In this document: positions 24,849 to 36,297 of the stretch, in pieces
Numbering within the stretch: position 1 is the stretch's first letter
Layout of the letters: each line of letters begins with the position of its first letter
From: Cylicocyclus nassatus
Lineage: Eukaryota; Nematoda; Chromadorea; Rhabditida; Strongylidae
Assembly (NCBI GenBank): GCA_958299035.1
Contig: CATQJL010000001.1
Span: 8,961,789-9,025,788 of the forward strand
DNA length: 64,000 bases
Reading direction: 5' to 3'
Made by a program: the position numbers and the translations under genes
The notes under the pieces: model-generated
Told to the model about the DNA's origin: nothing
Seen by the model: the letters and a program-made list of their open reading frames with translations, nothing else
Database searches by the model: none

Positions 24849-26034
24849 TGTTGTAGTCCTTGTCTTGTTGGGTCGAACCGGATATAGTGGAATACTCAGT
24901 AGTTTATTAGCTGATCGAAATAATGAATGAATAATCAAGTGGTTACGGAGCTTATATTAGGCTGGTTCATAACTGATGCACGTTTTTCCTATCTTTTCTT
25001 TCAAACGCTAATTTTCAATCAAAAATCGTTTTCTCTAAAACCAACTGAACTATCGGAAAGCTCGTTTCTTCTATTTCCTGATGTACACTTCTGTTTTCGG
25101 AAATCTTTGTTCAGACCGAAGTTTCGTACCTTCAAAGGTAAGGATCTCAAACTTGAAATTATTCCCTTTCATTCGATTTGCCCTAAATCCATGAAAAATG
25201 CTCACAATTGTTTCAAAAAAGTGTTATAATAGCGATGATTTACGAAATGCTCGCCAAGGCTGAATTTTTTGAAAGTTCTGAGCCGAGAACCTTTGATCCA
25301 AACTTAGCTGAATGCAGGGATCACTCGGAGTTCTATAAAATGCTTATGTGGGAAACGATTACAGAAATTCCTCTTGGTTCTAGTAGAGTAGACTAACGGC
25401 AAAATCTCCTCGTTTTTCAAATGAGAAAAAATTGGAAGAATCTGAAAAATACGGTTTTTCTGCCCTCTCTAAAATGCACGAGAAAATGATACTTTTGCTT
25501 CTTGGCAATATTTTTTTCGCAGAAAATTCTTGGTAAAACCCAAGTTCCAAGCTACGATTGAATCGACCATCGGCTACACAGTGAGCAAAGTTTCCTCCAT
25601 TCTGGTCCTTTTGAGAGCAAGTTATGCTATTCCAAACTAGAGCTCAGAAAAAAATTCTCGGTAAATTTTGCGCCGGAAAATCTTTCCCGTGGTGAGTACA
25701 ATAACATAAAAGTATATATTGAATAGCTTAAAGTTTGCTGTTTACAACAGTTTTGATGCAAGCAGAAAGATTGTTTTGGAAAAGAATTATCTTCATTAGA
25801 AGTGGAAGTTGAGAAAACGTGCATTAATTATGAACCAACCTAATATATAAAATCCGATTGTGAGAACGTACCACTCGGTACCACACGCCTGAAAAGGCTT
25901 CATGAGAACAAGCGGAAAGCTCATGGAAAAGAGTTTGAATCCAACATAACAAGATACTGGGAATAGAAACATAACAAAAACAAGGATAAGCGAAACAAAG
26001 CAAATACTACATATATACACATCATTCCCCAACA
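24849..26034 (-). mobile_element. 3' LTR of a K02A2.6-like Ty3/Gypsy element, split by a MITE
   Basis: Starts TGTTGTAGTCCTTGTCTTG and ends CATTCCCCAACA, the TG...CA form of an LTR. The same sequence recurs at 32304-32581 with modest divergence. Removing the mariner-like insert at 24957-25843 leaves about 299 bp, close to the 278 bp of the other LTR. The outer flanks GTGAG (24844-24848) and GTGAT (32582-32586) look like a 5-bp target duplication with one change. The coding strand is minus, so this is the downstream LTR. Confidence 0.85.
24957..25843. mobile_element. mariner-like MITE inserted in the LTR
   Basis: TTAGGCTGGTTCATAACTGA at the left is matched inverted by the right end (about 30 bp, three mismatches), with TA immediately outside both ends. 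Comparison with the intact LTR at 32304-32581 shows that it interrupts LTR sequence, so it arrived later. The 887-bp interior has no recognisable transposase. Confidence 0.85.
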
Positions 26035-26057
26035 TCTCCCCCCCCCCCCCCGCCCCT
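26035..26057 (-). other. polypurine tract of the K02A2.6-like element
   Basis: On the minus strand a purine run (G-rich, with a stretch of about 13 G) lies immediately upstream of the 3' LTR. This is the place and composition of a plus-strand priming tract in LTR retrotransposons. Confidence 0.7.
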
Positions 26058-28660
26058 TAAGTTTCTAATTAATTTCGTTTTTTCGACGGATCCACTTCAA
26101 GACGGTGTGTTGTTGGTGGGCCCTCTGCGAACGACGGCGAACACGCGACCGCGACGGTGGAGTGGTGAAGTCGTCGACGTCCCTAGGCGCGACATCGAGA
26201 ATTGGCCGCGTCTCCTCAGAGGTATCAGCTCCCTAGGCAGCGGATGCGGGAATATCCACGGTCACGGCGGAATTCGACGTTCTGGAAAGGTCGAAGCCTA
26301 GAAGGTCGAGTTCATCCAACAGCGTGCGAGTAGTATCGGCTGGCATCGGGAACAGCACGAGGGCGCGGCTGGTTGGCATGGCGTCTCCATACAAATTCTT
26401 CAACTTCGACGTGTAAAGTGAGCGTCCAATTTTTGGTCGTACACGTCCTGGAGTCCAAGTAGGTTTCGATGGATTGCAGTCGCGAGCGTAGACGGCAACG
26501 CAGACTTCGAATTGCTTCTTCTTGGCTTCATACTACGATTGCTGAGTTTGCATCGCGGGTTTCGATCCGGGAGAGCAGCTTTGTGTGGCAGTTCTGGCGC
26601 CAGTGACCAAATGCGAGGGTGGTGTATTCAATCTTCGTTCAAGAAACATCTCGGCGGGCGAAAGATTTTCAGGCGAAGACTGGCAGAACGTACTACGGTA
26701 ACGTAGCAGTAGCTTTGATAGCGCTTCCGGAAGGTTTCCTTCTCCTTTCAGCTTCAAAAGTCGTCCCTTGAAAAACTCGACGAAGCGTTCAGCAAGTCCA
26801 TTCGAATGCGGGTGGAATGGCGGAGTCCGAATGTGCTTGACCCTGTACTCCTCGAAGAATTGGAAAGAGAATTGTGTGCCGTTGTTCGAAACGAGCGTTT
26901 CTGGAGATCCAAATCTGCTGAAGATATTAGAGGCTTATGCGTGGTAGTTGGTGACGCTGTCGTTTGCATTTATATGATTTCAGGCCAGCGAAAGTACGCA
27001 TCTACGACGACAAGGTACATGTGTCCGTATAGCGGTCCAGCGAAGTCGATATAACGTTCCATCGGTCAAGTTGTGATCGGTCATGGAGTCAATTCAGCTT
27101 TACCGGGATTCTTAGCGGCAAGTTGACTCTTAACTCCTTCTTCGATACCAGGCCACTAGACGTACTTGCGGGTAAGCAGCTTCATTCGGACTTATCCAGG
27201 ATTCGATCGTGAAGCATTCGCAAAATCTTCCTTCTCAGGGGGCGGGTACGACGATCCTGATTCAAAGAAAATGCATTCGTTGTAAGTGGAGAGTTCTTTT
27301 TGCTGGCTTTTGTAGTTGAACAACGGCGTTCCGGGAAGCGCTTTTGGCCAATGTCCATCTGGAAGCAATTGAGCAACTCCCACAACACTGCGTCCTTTTT
27401 CATAGCAGCGCTTACGTCTTCCACGGTAACTGGCAGCTGGTCAAGTGTTTCCTCGTAAGTAACGGTGACATCAGCTTCTACTGTAGCAATGATGCGTATT
27501 CGTCCGGCGCACTCCGGCAGGAAAGCGGTCGGGAGAGAGCATCGGCTTGTCCAAACGATATCGTGGAGCAATACTTGATGTAAAAATCATAGGCAAGCAG
27601 CGTCATTGCAAACATCGCTGTAAACGGTTGGCAGTGTAGCGTGGCACTCCTTTCTTGCTCCCGAAGATAGTGAATAGATGCAGTGGTCCGTTAGCAGAGT
27701 GAATCTTCGCCCATAGATGTACCGGTGAAATTCCTTGACGGCAACAACTAGGGCCATCCCTCTTTCTCAATCGGCGAGTAGTTTTACGCTGTGACAGTCA
27801 GGGCACGGCTTGCGTGGCAAGGCCTTCTCCGATTCATCCGGGTGCGGTGAGAAATCAAGACTCCGATTCCATAGTTGATTGCGTCAGTGGCAACGATGAC
27901 CGGCTTCTTCGGGTCGTAGTGGCACAGCAGAAGATCCGAGGTTAGAATTGCGCGAAGGCGGTCAAAAGCTTCCTGGCACTGCTTACTCCGAACAAACGGT
28001 GCGTATTTCCTCTTTAAAGCGTGCAATGATCCGGGAAGTAAACGCATGCTTGGCACGAAAGAAGAGTAAAACGAAACCATTCCAAGATACGATTCGAGCT
28101 GCTTCACTCTTGGGACGGCGGCATATGAGCAATCTTCTCAGGATCAGGACGCCTTCCTTCATCGTCGACGGTGAATCCGAGAAATATAATGCTGGGCTTA
28201 GCAAAGTGGCACTTCTCACGGCGAACACGCATTCCGTAGTCTTGAAGGTGTTGGAATAGCTTGAAGACGTTCGCGTCATGCTCCTCACGAGTCCTTCCGG
28301 GCCACAACATGTCCAAGTAAGCAATTGCTCCGTTGACGTTGGCAGTGACATTGCTCATCAGCAATTGGAAGATTCATGGAGCACTCTTTACACCAAACGG
28401 TAGGCGTTTGTAGCGAAAAAGACCTCTCGACATGTTGATGGTCAGCAGCTCCTTGCGTTCGTGTCCATTTCCACTTGCAGGTAAGCGTCAAGCAGATCGA
28501 TATTCGTGAAGACTGTTTCTCCATTCAGCTGGTGAAGACTTCCTCAGCGGTGGACAGCGGGTGTCTGTTTAACTCCAATGCGTCGTTCGGTCCGGTACAA
28601 TAATCGGCGCTTATGCGCACTGCTCCATTCTTCTTCTTGGTTGGAACGATGGGAGCGGCC
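26058..28660 (-). pseudogene. decayed Ty3/Gypsy pol: RT, RNase H and integrase
   Basis: Read on the minus strand from 28665 downward, fragments appear in the usual order. RT begins near 28665 with KKKNGAVRISADYC. RT motif B and the palm continue to about 28270 (REEHDANVFKLFQHLQDYG). The connection domain with YLGMVSFYSSFVPSM starts near 28095, and RNase H with VIATDAINYGIGVLISH lies near 27900. Integrase core pieces (YIDFAGPLYGHMYLVVVDAY near 27050) are followed by the integrase C-terminus with AVYARDCNPSKPTWTPGRV near 26500. The order RT-RH-IN marks Ty3/Gypsy, and the wording is of the K02A2.6 type common in nematodes. Stops and frameshifts occur throughout, so no functional polyprotein is possible. 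The RT is interrupted at 28661 by an insert. Confidence 0.85.
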
Positions 28661-30187
28661 ATAGGTGCTATAAGGTGAGAATGACTCCTCCAGGGTGAAA
28701 GGGGTCACAGTAGTCGCAGCCCCTCCAGGATGGAGGGTGTTTCACTTGATTAAGAAAATGATGTCGACAGAGGGGGGGGGAGGAGAGGGAGTGATGGAGT
28801 TTTCTCATCATTCTCCCTAATCATTTTCAATTATTGTTTTATCATTTTCAATTCTCTATTATCATTTGCTGTCTTTTTTGTGAAGATTTAAAATTGGAAA
28901 TCCTACAAAAACTGTCTGTTTTAGAAAATACCATAGAATAGAAGATGTGTATGCAAGAACATTTGTTTCGGGAATGAGGTAGACCATTTTTGAGCATTCA
29001 CAAATTTTTTGAAAAAAAAAACAAATTTGCTGTAGAGGAACAGCAAACGTCAAAAAGGAAATTGTTTTCAGAACCATCTTTTCTTCCGCTTTTAGGAATT
29101 ATACAGCTTATGTGGGAATTCGTCTGGAGTTATTTCAAAAAAGTGCCTGGCGAAGCCGTGGGTAGTGATTTCCAAATATTTACGAACCTTTTAGATAAAA
29201 AATCCGCAACTTCTGTAGATGAAGATCTTATATGCCGAGATGGTTAATATCGGAACCGCCCTGTCCTTTGCTGATAGAGGATATATAGTTTGCCTAGAGT
29301 CTTTAAAAAAATGCCTGGTGAAGGGTGTGGGTTGATCTCTAAAGATTTTTGAGTTTTAACATAAAAAATTCATAACATATGCAGATGAACATCTTGTACG
29401 CAGAGATAGTCACCATTGGAACTGTCTCGTCTTCCGCATTCAGAAAATATATACGTTGCCTGGAGTTTGTTACAAAAGTTCCGGGTGAAGGGTGGGTGAG
29501 ACTTTTATGATGTGAATGCTCAAGTGGAGGCTTTTTTACCATTGTGAAAAGACGTCTACTTTTATAAAAGTCTTACCCACCCTTCACCCGACACTTTTTT
29601 CAACGACCTTAGGCAAGGTATATATTTTCTGAAAGCTGAGGACGAGACGGTTCCAATGGTGTCGGCGTACAGGATGTTCATCTACAAAAGTTATGGAATT
29701 TTTTATACTAAAAACTAGAAAATCTCCAAAAATCACTATTAAGCCCTTCATCCAGGCATTTATTTAGATGGATCTTAGACAGGCGATATATTTTCTGAAA
29801 GCGGAAGACGAGGCGGCTCTGATGGTGATTATTTCCATGTACCAGCTATTTACAAAATTTATGAATTTTTTTATATTGAAAACTCGTAAGTGTCCAGAAA
29901 TCACCAGGCACACCTTTCGCTAGGTATTTCTATGAACGAACTCTCAAATTATTCGTTCCCTGCGGAGCGGAACGTTGTTTTACGGAACTTTCCTCGCTGA
30001 CTTGCTGTGCAACTACAGAAGCTACTATTTTTTTCCTCCTGAAAGTTTATGAATGCCTATGAATCTTCCTCCTTTTGCTTAGCCTTACCTCACTGTTGAT
30101 TTTTTCTCGGCTTTTGGTGAAGGGGTCCACCTTGGTCCCTGTTCAGGGGTGAAGAGGGGGTGAGCTAATTTTCACACTATCGCACTT
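28661..30187. mobile_element. 1.5-kb foldback insertion inside the RT
   Basis: Flanked by ATGGGAGCGGCC (28649-28660) and ATGGGAGAGGCC (30188-30199), a near-exact 12-bp direct repeat where the RT frame breaks. Inside, units of roughly 170 bp sharing GAGGATATATA/AAATATATAC and GGTGAAGGGTG are arranged two in one direction (about 29100-29510) and two in the other (about 29570-29930), around a hairpin centred near 29540. No protein is encoded. The superfamily is unknown. The flank repeat might be a duplication or an original property of the RT sequence. Confidence 0.6.
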
Positions 30188-30560
30188 ATGGGAGAGGCCC
30201 ACTGTGAGTAGCTGACTTGTGATAGTTCTCTAGCGGCGACGAAGCAATCTAACTCTGCGTTGACGAGAGGCTCTACGGCAAACGGCACTTTTCGTTTTGA
30301 CACATAGACGAGTGTGACATCCTTCTTCAGCACGAGCTTTGAATTTGTTGACGTTTCAAGGTCATCGCTGAAGAATTCTGGAAACTCAGCTGCGAGGCGT
30401 TCGTCCAATGGCGAAGAGGCATCTGCGCACAGCAAAGGGCGGAGAAAGCGGCAGCTGTTTAAGCATATCTTCTTTGTTGACATAAAATAATCCATTGCCA
30501 TCGAATCCAGTGCGTGTAAACGGAATCTCGTACTCCACTAACTCCAAACACTTCGATTAG
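30188..30560 (-). pseudogene. decayed Ty3/Gypsy protease-RT junction
   Basis: The minus-strand frame contains EFPEFFSDDLETSTNSKLVL and later YSQWASPISAIV, the N-terminal RT region of K02A2.6-type elements (target region before motif 1). It continues in sense with the RT part at 28660 if the insertion is removed. A protease active site could not be located with confidence. Confidence 0.75.
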
Positions 30561-31265
30561 CTATCCAAGCTATCTCACGTCCAAGTCCTTCAGCTTGACG
30601 TTTACGTAGCGACGGTGGAAGTTCAGCACGTTCCGCTTTAGAACTTCCTTCAGGGAACGGCGGACTGGTCGGTCCCTTGAGGGGCAGTTGTTGGTCCAAA
30701 GTCCTTTATCTCCACAGGTCTAGCACATGTCATCACGGCGAGAACGTCCAGGCGTGTCCTTGCTATCGGTTGAGCGTCCGGCACATTGCGGCTGTGGTGG
30801 CGTACTTTCTCCGGACAGAAGCGACGATTTCGGTTTGAACAGAAGCAGCTAATACGGATCCAGTGAAAGCAGCATCCTTCTATACGGACTGATATGCATT
30901 TTAGTCGGCGATCAAGTCCTGCAGCTTGTATGCATCGGCCTCGGGGTCCAGATTGTTCAGTAGTCGGGCAGGTATTGGCTTGTTACACGGTGATTGCAAT
31001 CCCATGACGAAAAGACGACATTTCAATGGATCTCCTTTTACTTCGTCCGCTTTGGCATCGACTAGCATCTTATTGAGCTGTGCAGCGTACGATTCGATGT
31101 CCTATGAGGGATCTTTCACGACGTGGAGACAGTTCCATCGGCGTCTTAACAGCGTTATTCTTTCGCCGAACAGCAATGTCAGCACTTTCGCTAGTTCTTC
31201 GAAAGAGAACTCTAGTGGAGATCTCTTAGCAAGGTGTCTTCTTAGTTTAGCATGAGCAACGTTGC
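30561..31265 (-). pseudogene. decayed gag, nucleocapsid end
   Basis: On the minus strand a gag-like stretch (NVAHAKLRRHLAKRSPLEF near 31250, then LRRRWNCLHVVKDPS) leads to a degenerate zinc knuckle near 30735-30690. The knuckle has CGDKGLWTNNC with tryptophan where histidine is expected, and an internal stop. The capsid part is separated from the gag start by the solo LTR at 31270-31967. Not functional. Confidence 0.75.
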
Positions 31266-31269
31266 CTAG

Positions 31270-31967
31270 TGTAATAAAATAAAAGATTTATGTTTGTTAA
31301 GACGATTTTGTCCGGTAACGCTTACATATATGACCTCTCTTTAAGTGACTCCTTCTCTCTATAGCACACAAATAATTACTAAGATTTTATCATTACATAA
31401 ACAAGACATAGTGCAAAGGGTGAGAAATTCTATGAGGCGGATTGGAATATATATCGAGAATGTAAAGGAGACACGGAGATATATCTTAAGGGCCGTGCAT
31501 ATTTCACGCGATTTCGGTCGCGACGCGATTTGGCAAAATTCCAAGTGTACATAACTCATTGTAAGCACATTTCAAATGTACAAAAGATAGGGCATTTCAT
31601 CAGCTTACGTAAGTTATACACATTATCCATATGCAGTTTGCTTGTGTTGGATCTGTAGGATTCTGGCGAATTGCCAAATCGCGTCGCGACTGAAATCGCG
31701 TGAAGTATGCCCGGCCCCTTACAGAACAATAACATAAGGATGAAAAGAACAGTTAAAAGAAAAGGGAAGTAAATGAATAGGGGGGGGGGAGAAGCTCATC
31801 TCAGCATGATGGTTGCGAGGCCAGCCGGAGCTGGCGTGCTGAACTACGAGCGAGCTCGAGAGGGCGGGGTTTATTTCTTTTTATACCCTCTTCGTGGGCG
31901 GATAAGATGGGGCGGGCGGCCAAACTTGGCCGTCTGGCGTTGCGATGAGTTTTGCGCTTTTCCTACA
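31270..31967. mobile_element. solo LTR inserted in gag
   Basis: Begins TGTAATAAAATAAAAG and ends TTTTCCTACA (TG...CA), with CTAG as an exact 4-bp duplication on both sides (31266-31269 and 31968-31971). Removing it and one CTAG rejoins the gag reading across the site. No internal coding region is present, so this is a solo LTR left by LTR-LTR recombination. A fragment of the same family starts at 32637. It carries the MITE at 31489-31718. Confidence 0.8.
31489..31718. mobile_element. Tourist-like MITE inside the solo LTR
   Basis: AGGGCCGTGCATATTTCACG at the left is matched inverted at the right (ending GCCCGGCCCC), with about 45 bp of terminal repeat including CGCGATTT and GTCGCGACGCGATTTGGCAA. 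TTA lies outside both ends. A 3-bp TTA duplication and GGGCC-type terminus fit PIF/Harbinger non-autonomous elements. Confidence 0.7.
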
Positions 31968-31971
31968 CTAG

Positions 31972-32303
31972 TTTCGTAGACACAGCGCATCGGTCCTTTT
32001 CGGGCATCGACGTTGATGGTATCATCTCCTCGAATCTGGATAGCCAGTTTCGAAGGTGCATCCGTTTTCAGGATCGCAGCTGAAGAACGTTAGTCTCGCC
32101 GAAAGTGCTGACTAGTCAGCCAATGAATGTCGCAGGAGCAGCAGGATGTTCCAGACGTTTCAAAAGCTGTACAGCATTCTGCTGCATCAGCTGAGCGAAC
32201 ATTATCTCTAGTGGTCGCCATCCTTCCACGAAGTCCTTGTCCGACTTGGTCGATTCAGCAATCTTCGTCCTATCCACGCGAGTCCTAACGTCTGGTCGCA
32301 AGT
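31972..32303 (-). pseudogene. gag start of the K02A2.6-like element
   Basis: Minus-strand frame directly inside the 5' LTR. Fragments such as MFAQLMQQNAVQLLKRLEHP and WLSRFEEMIPSTSMPEKDR are the usual N-terminal gag features of this nematode Gypsy group. A stop near 32116 and later frameshifts break it. The primer-binding site would lie at about 32303-32286 on the minus strand, but I cannot assign its tRNA. Confidence 0.7.
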
Positions 32304-32581
32304 TGTTGTAGTCCTTGTCTTGTTTGATCGAACCGGACTCAGTAGTATATTAGCTGATCGGAATAGTGAATGAATCATCAAATGGTTATGGTACCTACAT
32401 ATACACCCACTGTGAGAACGTACCACTCGGTACCATGCACCTAGAAAGGCTTCATGAGAACAGGGGGAACTCATGGGAAAGAGTTTGAATCCAACATAAC
32501 AAGATACTGGGGATCGAAACACATCAAAAACAAGGAACGATACAAAGCAAATAACACACATATACACATTATTCCCCAACA
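32304..32581 (-). mobile_element. 5' LTR of the K02A2.6-like Ty3/Gypsy element
   Basis: Starts TGTTGTAGTCCTTGTCTTG and ends TTATTCCCCAACA, matching the split LTR at 24849-26034 along its length (for instance TGTGAGAACGTACCACTCGG). Divergence of several percent, compared with near identity in the other Gypsy element of this window, marks this as an older insertion. Confidence 0.85.
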
Positions 32582-32636
32582 GTGATAAAACGTTGTTCTG
32601 CTCAAAAAACTTTCTTATCACTGCATTTTTTTGCCT

Positions 32637-32730
32637 TGTAATAAAATAAATGATTTATGTGTGTCCAACTTTGTCCAGTACCACTTACATGTACGACTTC
32701 TCTCTAAGCGTCACCTTTGTGGCTAAACTA
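32637..32730. repeat. fragment of the solo-LTR family
   Basis: TGTAATAAAATAAATGATTT and the following roughly 85 bp match the beginning of the LTR at 31270 with about 80 percent identity. The similarity fades after 32725, so it is truncated. Confidence 0.6.
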
Positions 32731-33912
32731 ATCATTTTTGAAAATTTTCTTTTAGAAATAGGAAACATAGAAAATGTAATAGGTGATGATTTGTAGAGCT
32801 CGTCGATGTGAATTGGCATGCTGATTACGGAAAAATTATACCCAATTTACATAAAAAGCTTCTTTGTTGATCATACGGTATGTGTAGGGTAAAAGAATTG
32901 GAATTTAGCTGAGACTTCGTTAGTCAAGTCAATGCGCCCGCTGCCCTCATTCCTTTGGTAGAGTTGTGAAATTCTCGGTTAAGCGCTTTTCCTTTTCACC
33001 TTATCCCATCGTAGTATCTCCTCACTTTTTGAACAAATTGGACTCTTGATTACGACTCCCCTTGTTCTTACTCCACTACGACCCTCTGGTCAAGCGCGCC
33101 TGACCCCACGCTCAATCCTAGCTATAACTCAGAGTAAAGTCTGAAATATTCCTGAGCCAATGCGCACCTTTTGACCCCCTAAACAGGTGCTTGAATAGAG
33201 CAGGGTCTCGAAAGCGATGATATTCCGTAAATAGTAGTTTATTCCTGCTACGCAGCATTGTTCAAATCGTTCTGCATACGAAACAGCCCACCAAACGCGC
33301 AGCTGAGCTCTGCGATAACTCTGGGTTTGGTGCGCGTTCCAGTCTATCGTAAAATCCAGAGATAACTTAGAATTTGATCAGAGCAAAGGAAATGGTGCGC
33401 GAAAGAAAAAAGGCGCTAAAAAGGCGCTCCGGATACATTTTGCCCGTAGTAGGCAGGCACTTGGGGTATCGTGGTGCGCAGTAAATTACACAATTTTGAA
33501 AATTTGTAAATTTTGGCTTGTTTTGTTATTCGGTGCGCTGATCACGGATATAGTACTCGAATTTCACCGGGGTCATATAGCCAGCTCACGGTAGGTTTAC
33601 GGTAGATGGGGAAGACCACGAAACTGATCGAAACTTGGTACACTGGGGTCAAATATTAGCGGAAAAAACATTAAAGGCATTACATTGAATTTATGCCGTA
33701 CTTGCCTTTCTATGATTTATAGGTTGTCTGCGCGTATATAAGCAGTTTTACGGTATAAATGCTGCTCATTCTCAACTCGTAGTCAATCACACTCTCGATT
33801 GGTGACAATGAGTAAACCTCTCCAAGCTTTCTGTTTCCATAAAAAGGGATTTGATAAGCAAGTAGAGGTAGGTGTTTATCGGAGAAAAGTAGATCTTCTG
33901 ACTGATTTCTTC
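32731..33912. other. no gene recognised
   Basis: AT-rich DNA with several GCGCAC-bearing short repeats and no splice-bounded exon. Nothing else is supported. Confidence 0.5.
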
Positions 33913-34255
33913 AGCAGCGTCCAAGATTGGTACAGATATTTATATTGAATAATGAGGTCAGGTCAGAACCGGGTCACTAGATTAATATAAAAGTAATGCA
34001 GTGCAGTTTTTGACATAAGTGGTCTGCACCCACCTAATCTATAATCTCTTAAGGTGAGCACTGGCTTAATCTTGCGTTTTGGTTGATACTGTTGCTATTC
34101 TAAAGGGTTGAGCTCTTTTCTGTAGTCGATAAGGCATTTGATCAGATAGTTCATTTATGTGTTTCCGACTTTTTAGACTCTGAAGAAGGCGAGTTGGCCG
34201 AAACGTCAGTCTGTTTGTTGTGGAATAAATATCTGTACCAATCTTGGACGCTGCT
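33913..34255. repeat. inverted pair with Penelope-like terminal motif
   Basis: AGCAGCGTCCAAGATTGGTA at 33913 is repeated inverted at 34226-34255 (30 bp, near exact). Just before the right copy lies CTGAAGAAGGCGAGTTGGCC followed by GAAACGTCAG and an AATAAA-like end. This resembles the terminal motif around the GIY-YIG fragments at 56.3-57.0 and 59.1-59.8 kb. It is probably a terminal fragment of a Penelope-like element. Inference. Confidence 0.45.
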
Positions 34256-34486
34256 AGGCTTTCTATGACTCATATTATTTGAACTTTTCGTTTAAGGCGC
34301 AATGCTGTTCCGATCGCAAAGCGCACTCAACAAACCGACGCGCAAAAGTTTCTTCATTTGACACCCCGTGTCTATCATGCTTCCTTTTACCTTTGAATTT
34401 TTTTGTCGTTGTAGTGGTATTCGCTAAATCGATCTAAAGTGTGGTTCATAAATATAGGAATTCCTAATTTGGGAATTTCGGGAATT

Positions 34487-35244
34487 TCGAAAAAGAGTCA
34501 ATCGGTACTACGCGAAACAGCATAGCCGAAAACGGTGGTGCGCACAAGAATGAAAAGCGGCATCAGTATTAGTGTGCTTTTTGCGTCGAATATCTTCAGC
34601 GATTCCCTTTTTTTTCACACAAGAAAACTGCATCTTTCATGAAAATTTTTTGTAAAGTTATAGTAACAAGGTCTGAGATATTTATGGCGCGCTAATTCCA
34701 GCGCAGTTCAGAAGACGACCGTTATTTCCTTACATGGCTCAGGATGCTTTCGGAGTCAGTGCAGTCCAAAAATTTGTTGTGGTTTAGGCACTCCTACAAA
34801 GCTTCTAGCTCTGCTAAAAAATAAATAAACCTTTTTGACAGTATTTTGCTTGACACTGCACAGTGATTTTCCAAGCATCAAGCAAAATATTTATCAAAAA
34901 GCTCAATTTATGTCATAGCATTGTAGAAGTTGATAAGAGTGTTCAAACCACAGGAAAACAATTTGAGCGCATTGATTTCAAAAGCATCTTGGGTCATGTG
35001 CAGAAATAATGGTCTTCTTTCTGAGCTGCGCTGGGATCGGCGCGTAACAATTATCTCTGACTTTGTTATTATAACTTTACAAAAAATTTGCATGAAAGAT
35101 TGCAGTCTTGGGTGAAAAAAAAGGAAATCGTTTGAGGTGCTCGCATAATTTGAACGGCTGATATGCATTCGGCGCAAAAAAACGCCCTAATATTGATGCC
35201 GTTTTGGTTCTTGTACGCACGCACCGTTTTCGATGCTCTTTACG
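34487..35244. repeat. large foldback element (about 330-bp arms)
   Basis: The left arm (about 34487-34812) and the inverted right arm (about 34913-35244) share blocks such as ATTTTTTGTAAAGTTATA and AACGGCATCAATATTAG with roughly 80 percent identity. The 100-bp centre itself folds (GCTTGATGCTTGG-like). No coding capacity beyond chance frames. Outer limits are uncertain and may reach 34400 and 35400. Confidence 0.65.
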
Positions 35245-35469
35245 TATTAGACACTTTTTCAAATTCTTTTCAAAAAGTTATGTCGCTACCAAAAATGAGG
35301 TGTTCGTATAATCATGCACTATTTTATGAAGCTAAGGTTCTATCCCTTATGAAAAAGCGCATCCACTAAAATGAGCTGCTTTTTGAGGCAATCACTGCTT
35401 CATTCTATTAATCAGTTGACTTGTTCACTTTTACACTTGCATTTAAGAATATGAAAAACTAGCTGGCAT

Positions 35470-35910
35470 GCCCAGCTTCGCCCGCACCGTGAGCCTATTT
35501 GGCTCAATAATTAGCTAGAATGGTGCGCGACTCAAAAGGCTCAACTTACCTGCGATTCGAATTTTTTCTGTTACTCATGTAACAGGGGACACCTCGACCG
35601 CATCGCTTTGAAGCATCGCACCTTCGGCACGGTGAGATGAAAGTAAGTTTTACCTATTGATACACCGAAGTATTGATTACACTGAAGTTGTTGGTGGTTT
35701 TATAGTAGCTGATAAGACTTATTTATCTTCAAAACTGATGAATCAATAGAAGGAATAGGAATTTCGCCGCGAGAGTAGCCTGCCGGTGTGGAAAGCATAT
35801 GTGTGCAACGTTTGGCGCTGATCGGTCCACACATAAAAGTTTCCATAATAATATACTAACTAACGATTTGCCAGCGCTCAGCTTTATATACTTATGGAAT
35901 ATTATGAATC
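35470..35910. repeat. diverged dispersed repeat, second copy near 56 kb
   Basis: Blocks such as CTTCGCCCGCACCGTGAG, GGTGCGCGACTC and CGGTCCACACATA appear in the same order at about 55820-56200 (and inverted at 59850-60235). The two copies are clearly diverged. No shared protein reading is evident, so the repeat is probably non-coding. Confidence 0.55.
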
Positions 35911-36072
35911 AAGCATTTTTCACATAGTCATGTAAGCACAGGCGGTAAAGTTCATTTCACTGTCAAGGACAGCAGGATACGGCAAATCAAAACCAGTCAT
36001 TGCGATTTATGCGAGTGTCTTCGTGCATGGCACGAAGAATTCAGAGGAAATTAGGTGCACATTTTTTGTTAA

Positions 36073-36293
36073 CAGCCGCATACATTACGCGATTTCATCG
36101 TCTCACGTCCCGTCCATTTTGGCAACAAGACGACTGTGAACCAGTTCATGGTTGTGATAGTTAGTCTTGATTAGTCGTGTCGGAAAAGTGTCACAACCGA
36201 TATGCAAGATGATCGACTTGCAATGAAGGTGATAACAATTGTCTTGCTGGAAGAATTGCGAGGCGATGAAATCGCGTATGTATGCTCTGCCCT
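36073..36293. mobile_element. MITE with CGCGATTTCATCG terminal repeats
   Basis: The left end (GCATACATTACGCGATTTCA) is matched inverted at the right end over about 45 bp, and TTAA lies outside each end. The internal layout (CAACAAGAC, then CTTGCTGG inverted) parallels the MITEs at 31489-31718 and 54776-55030. Confidence 0.65.
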
Positions 36294-36297
36294 TTAA

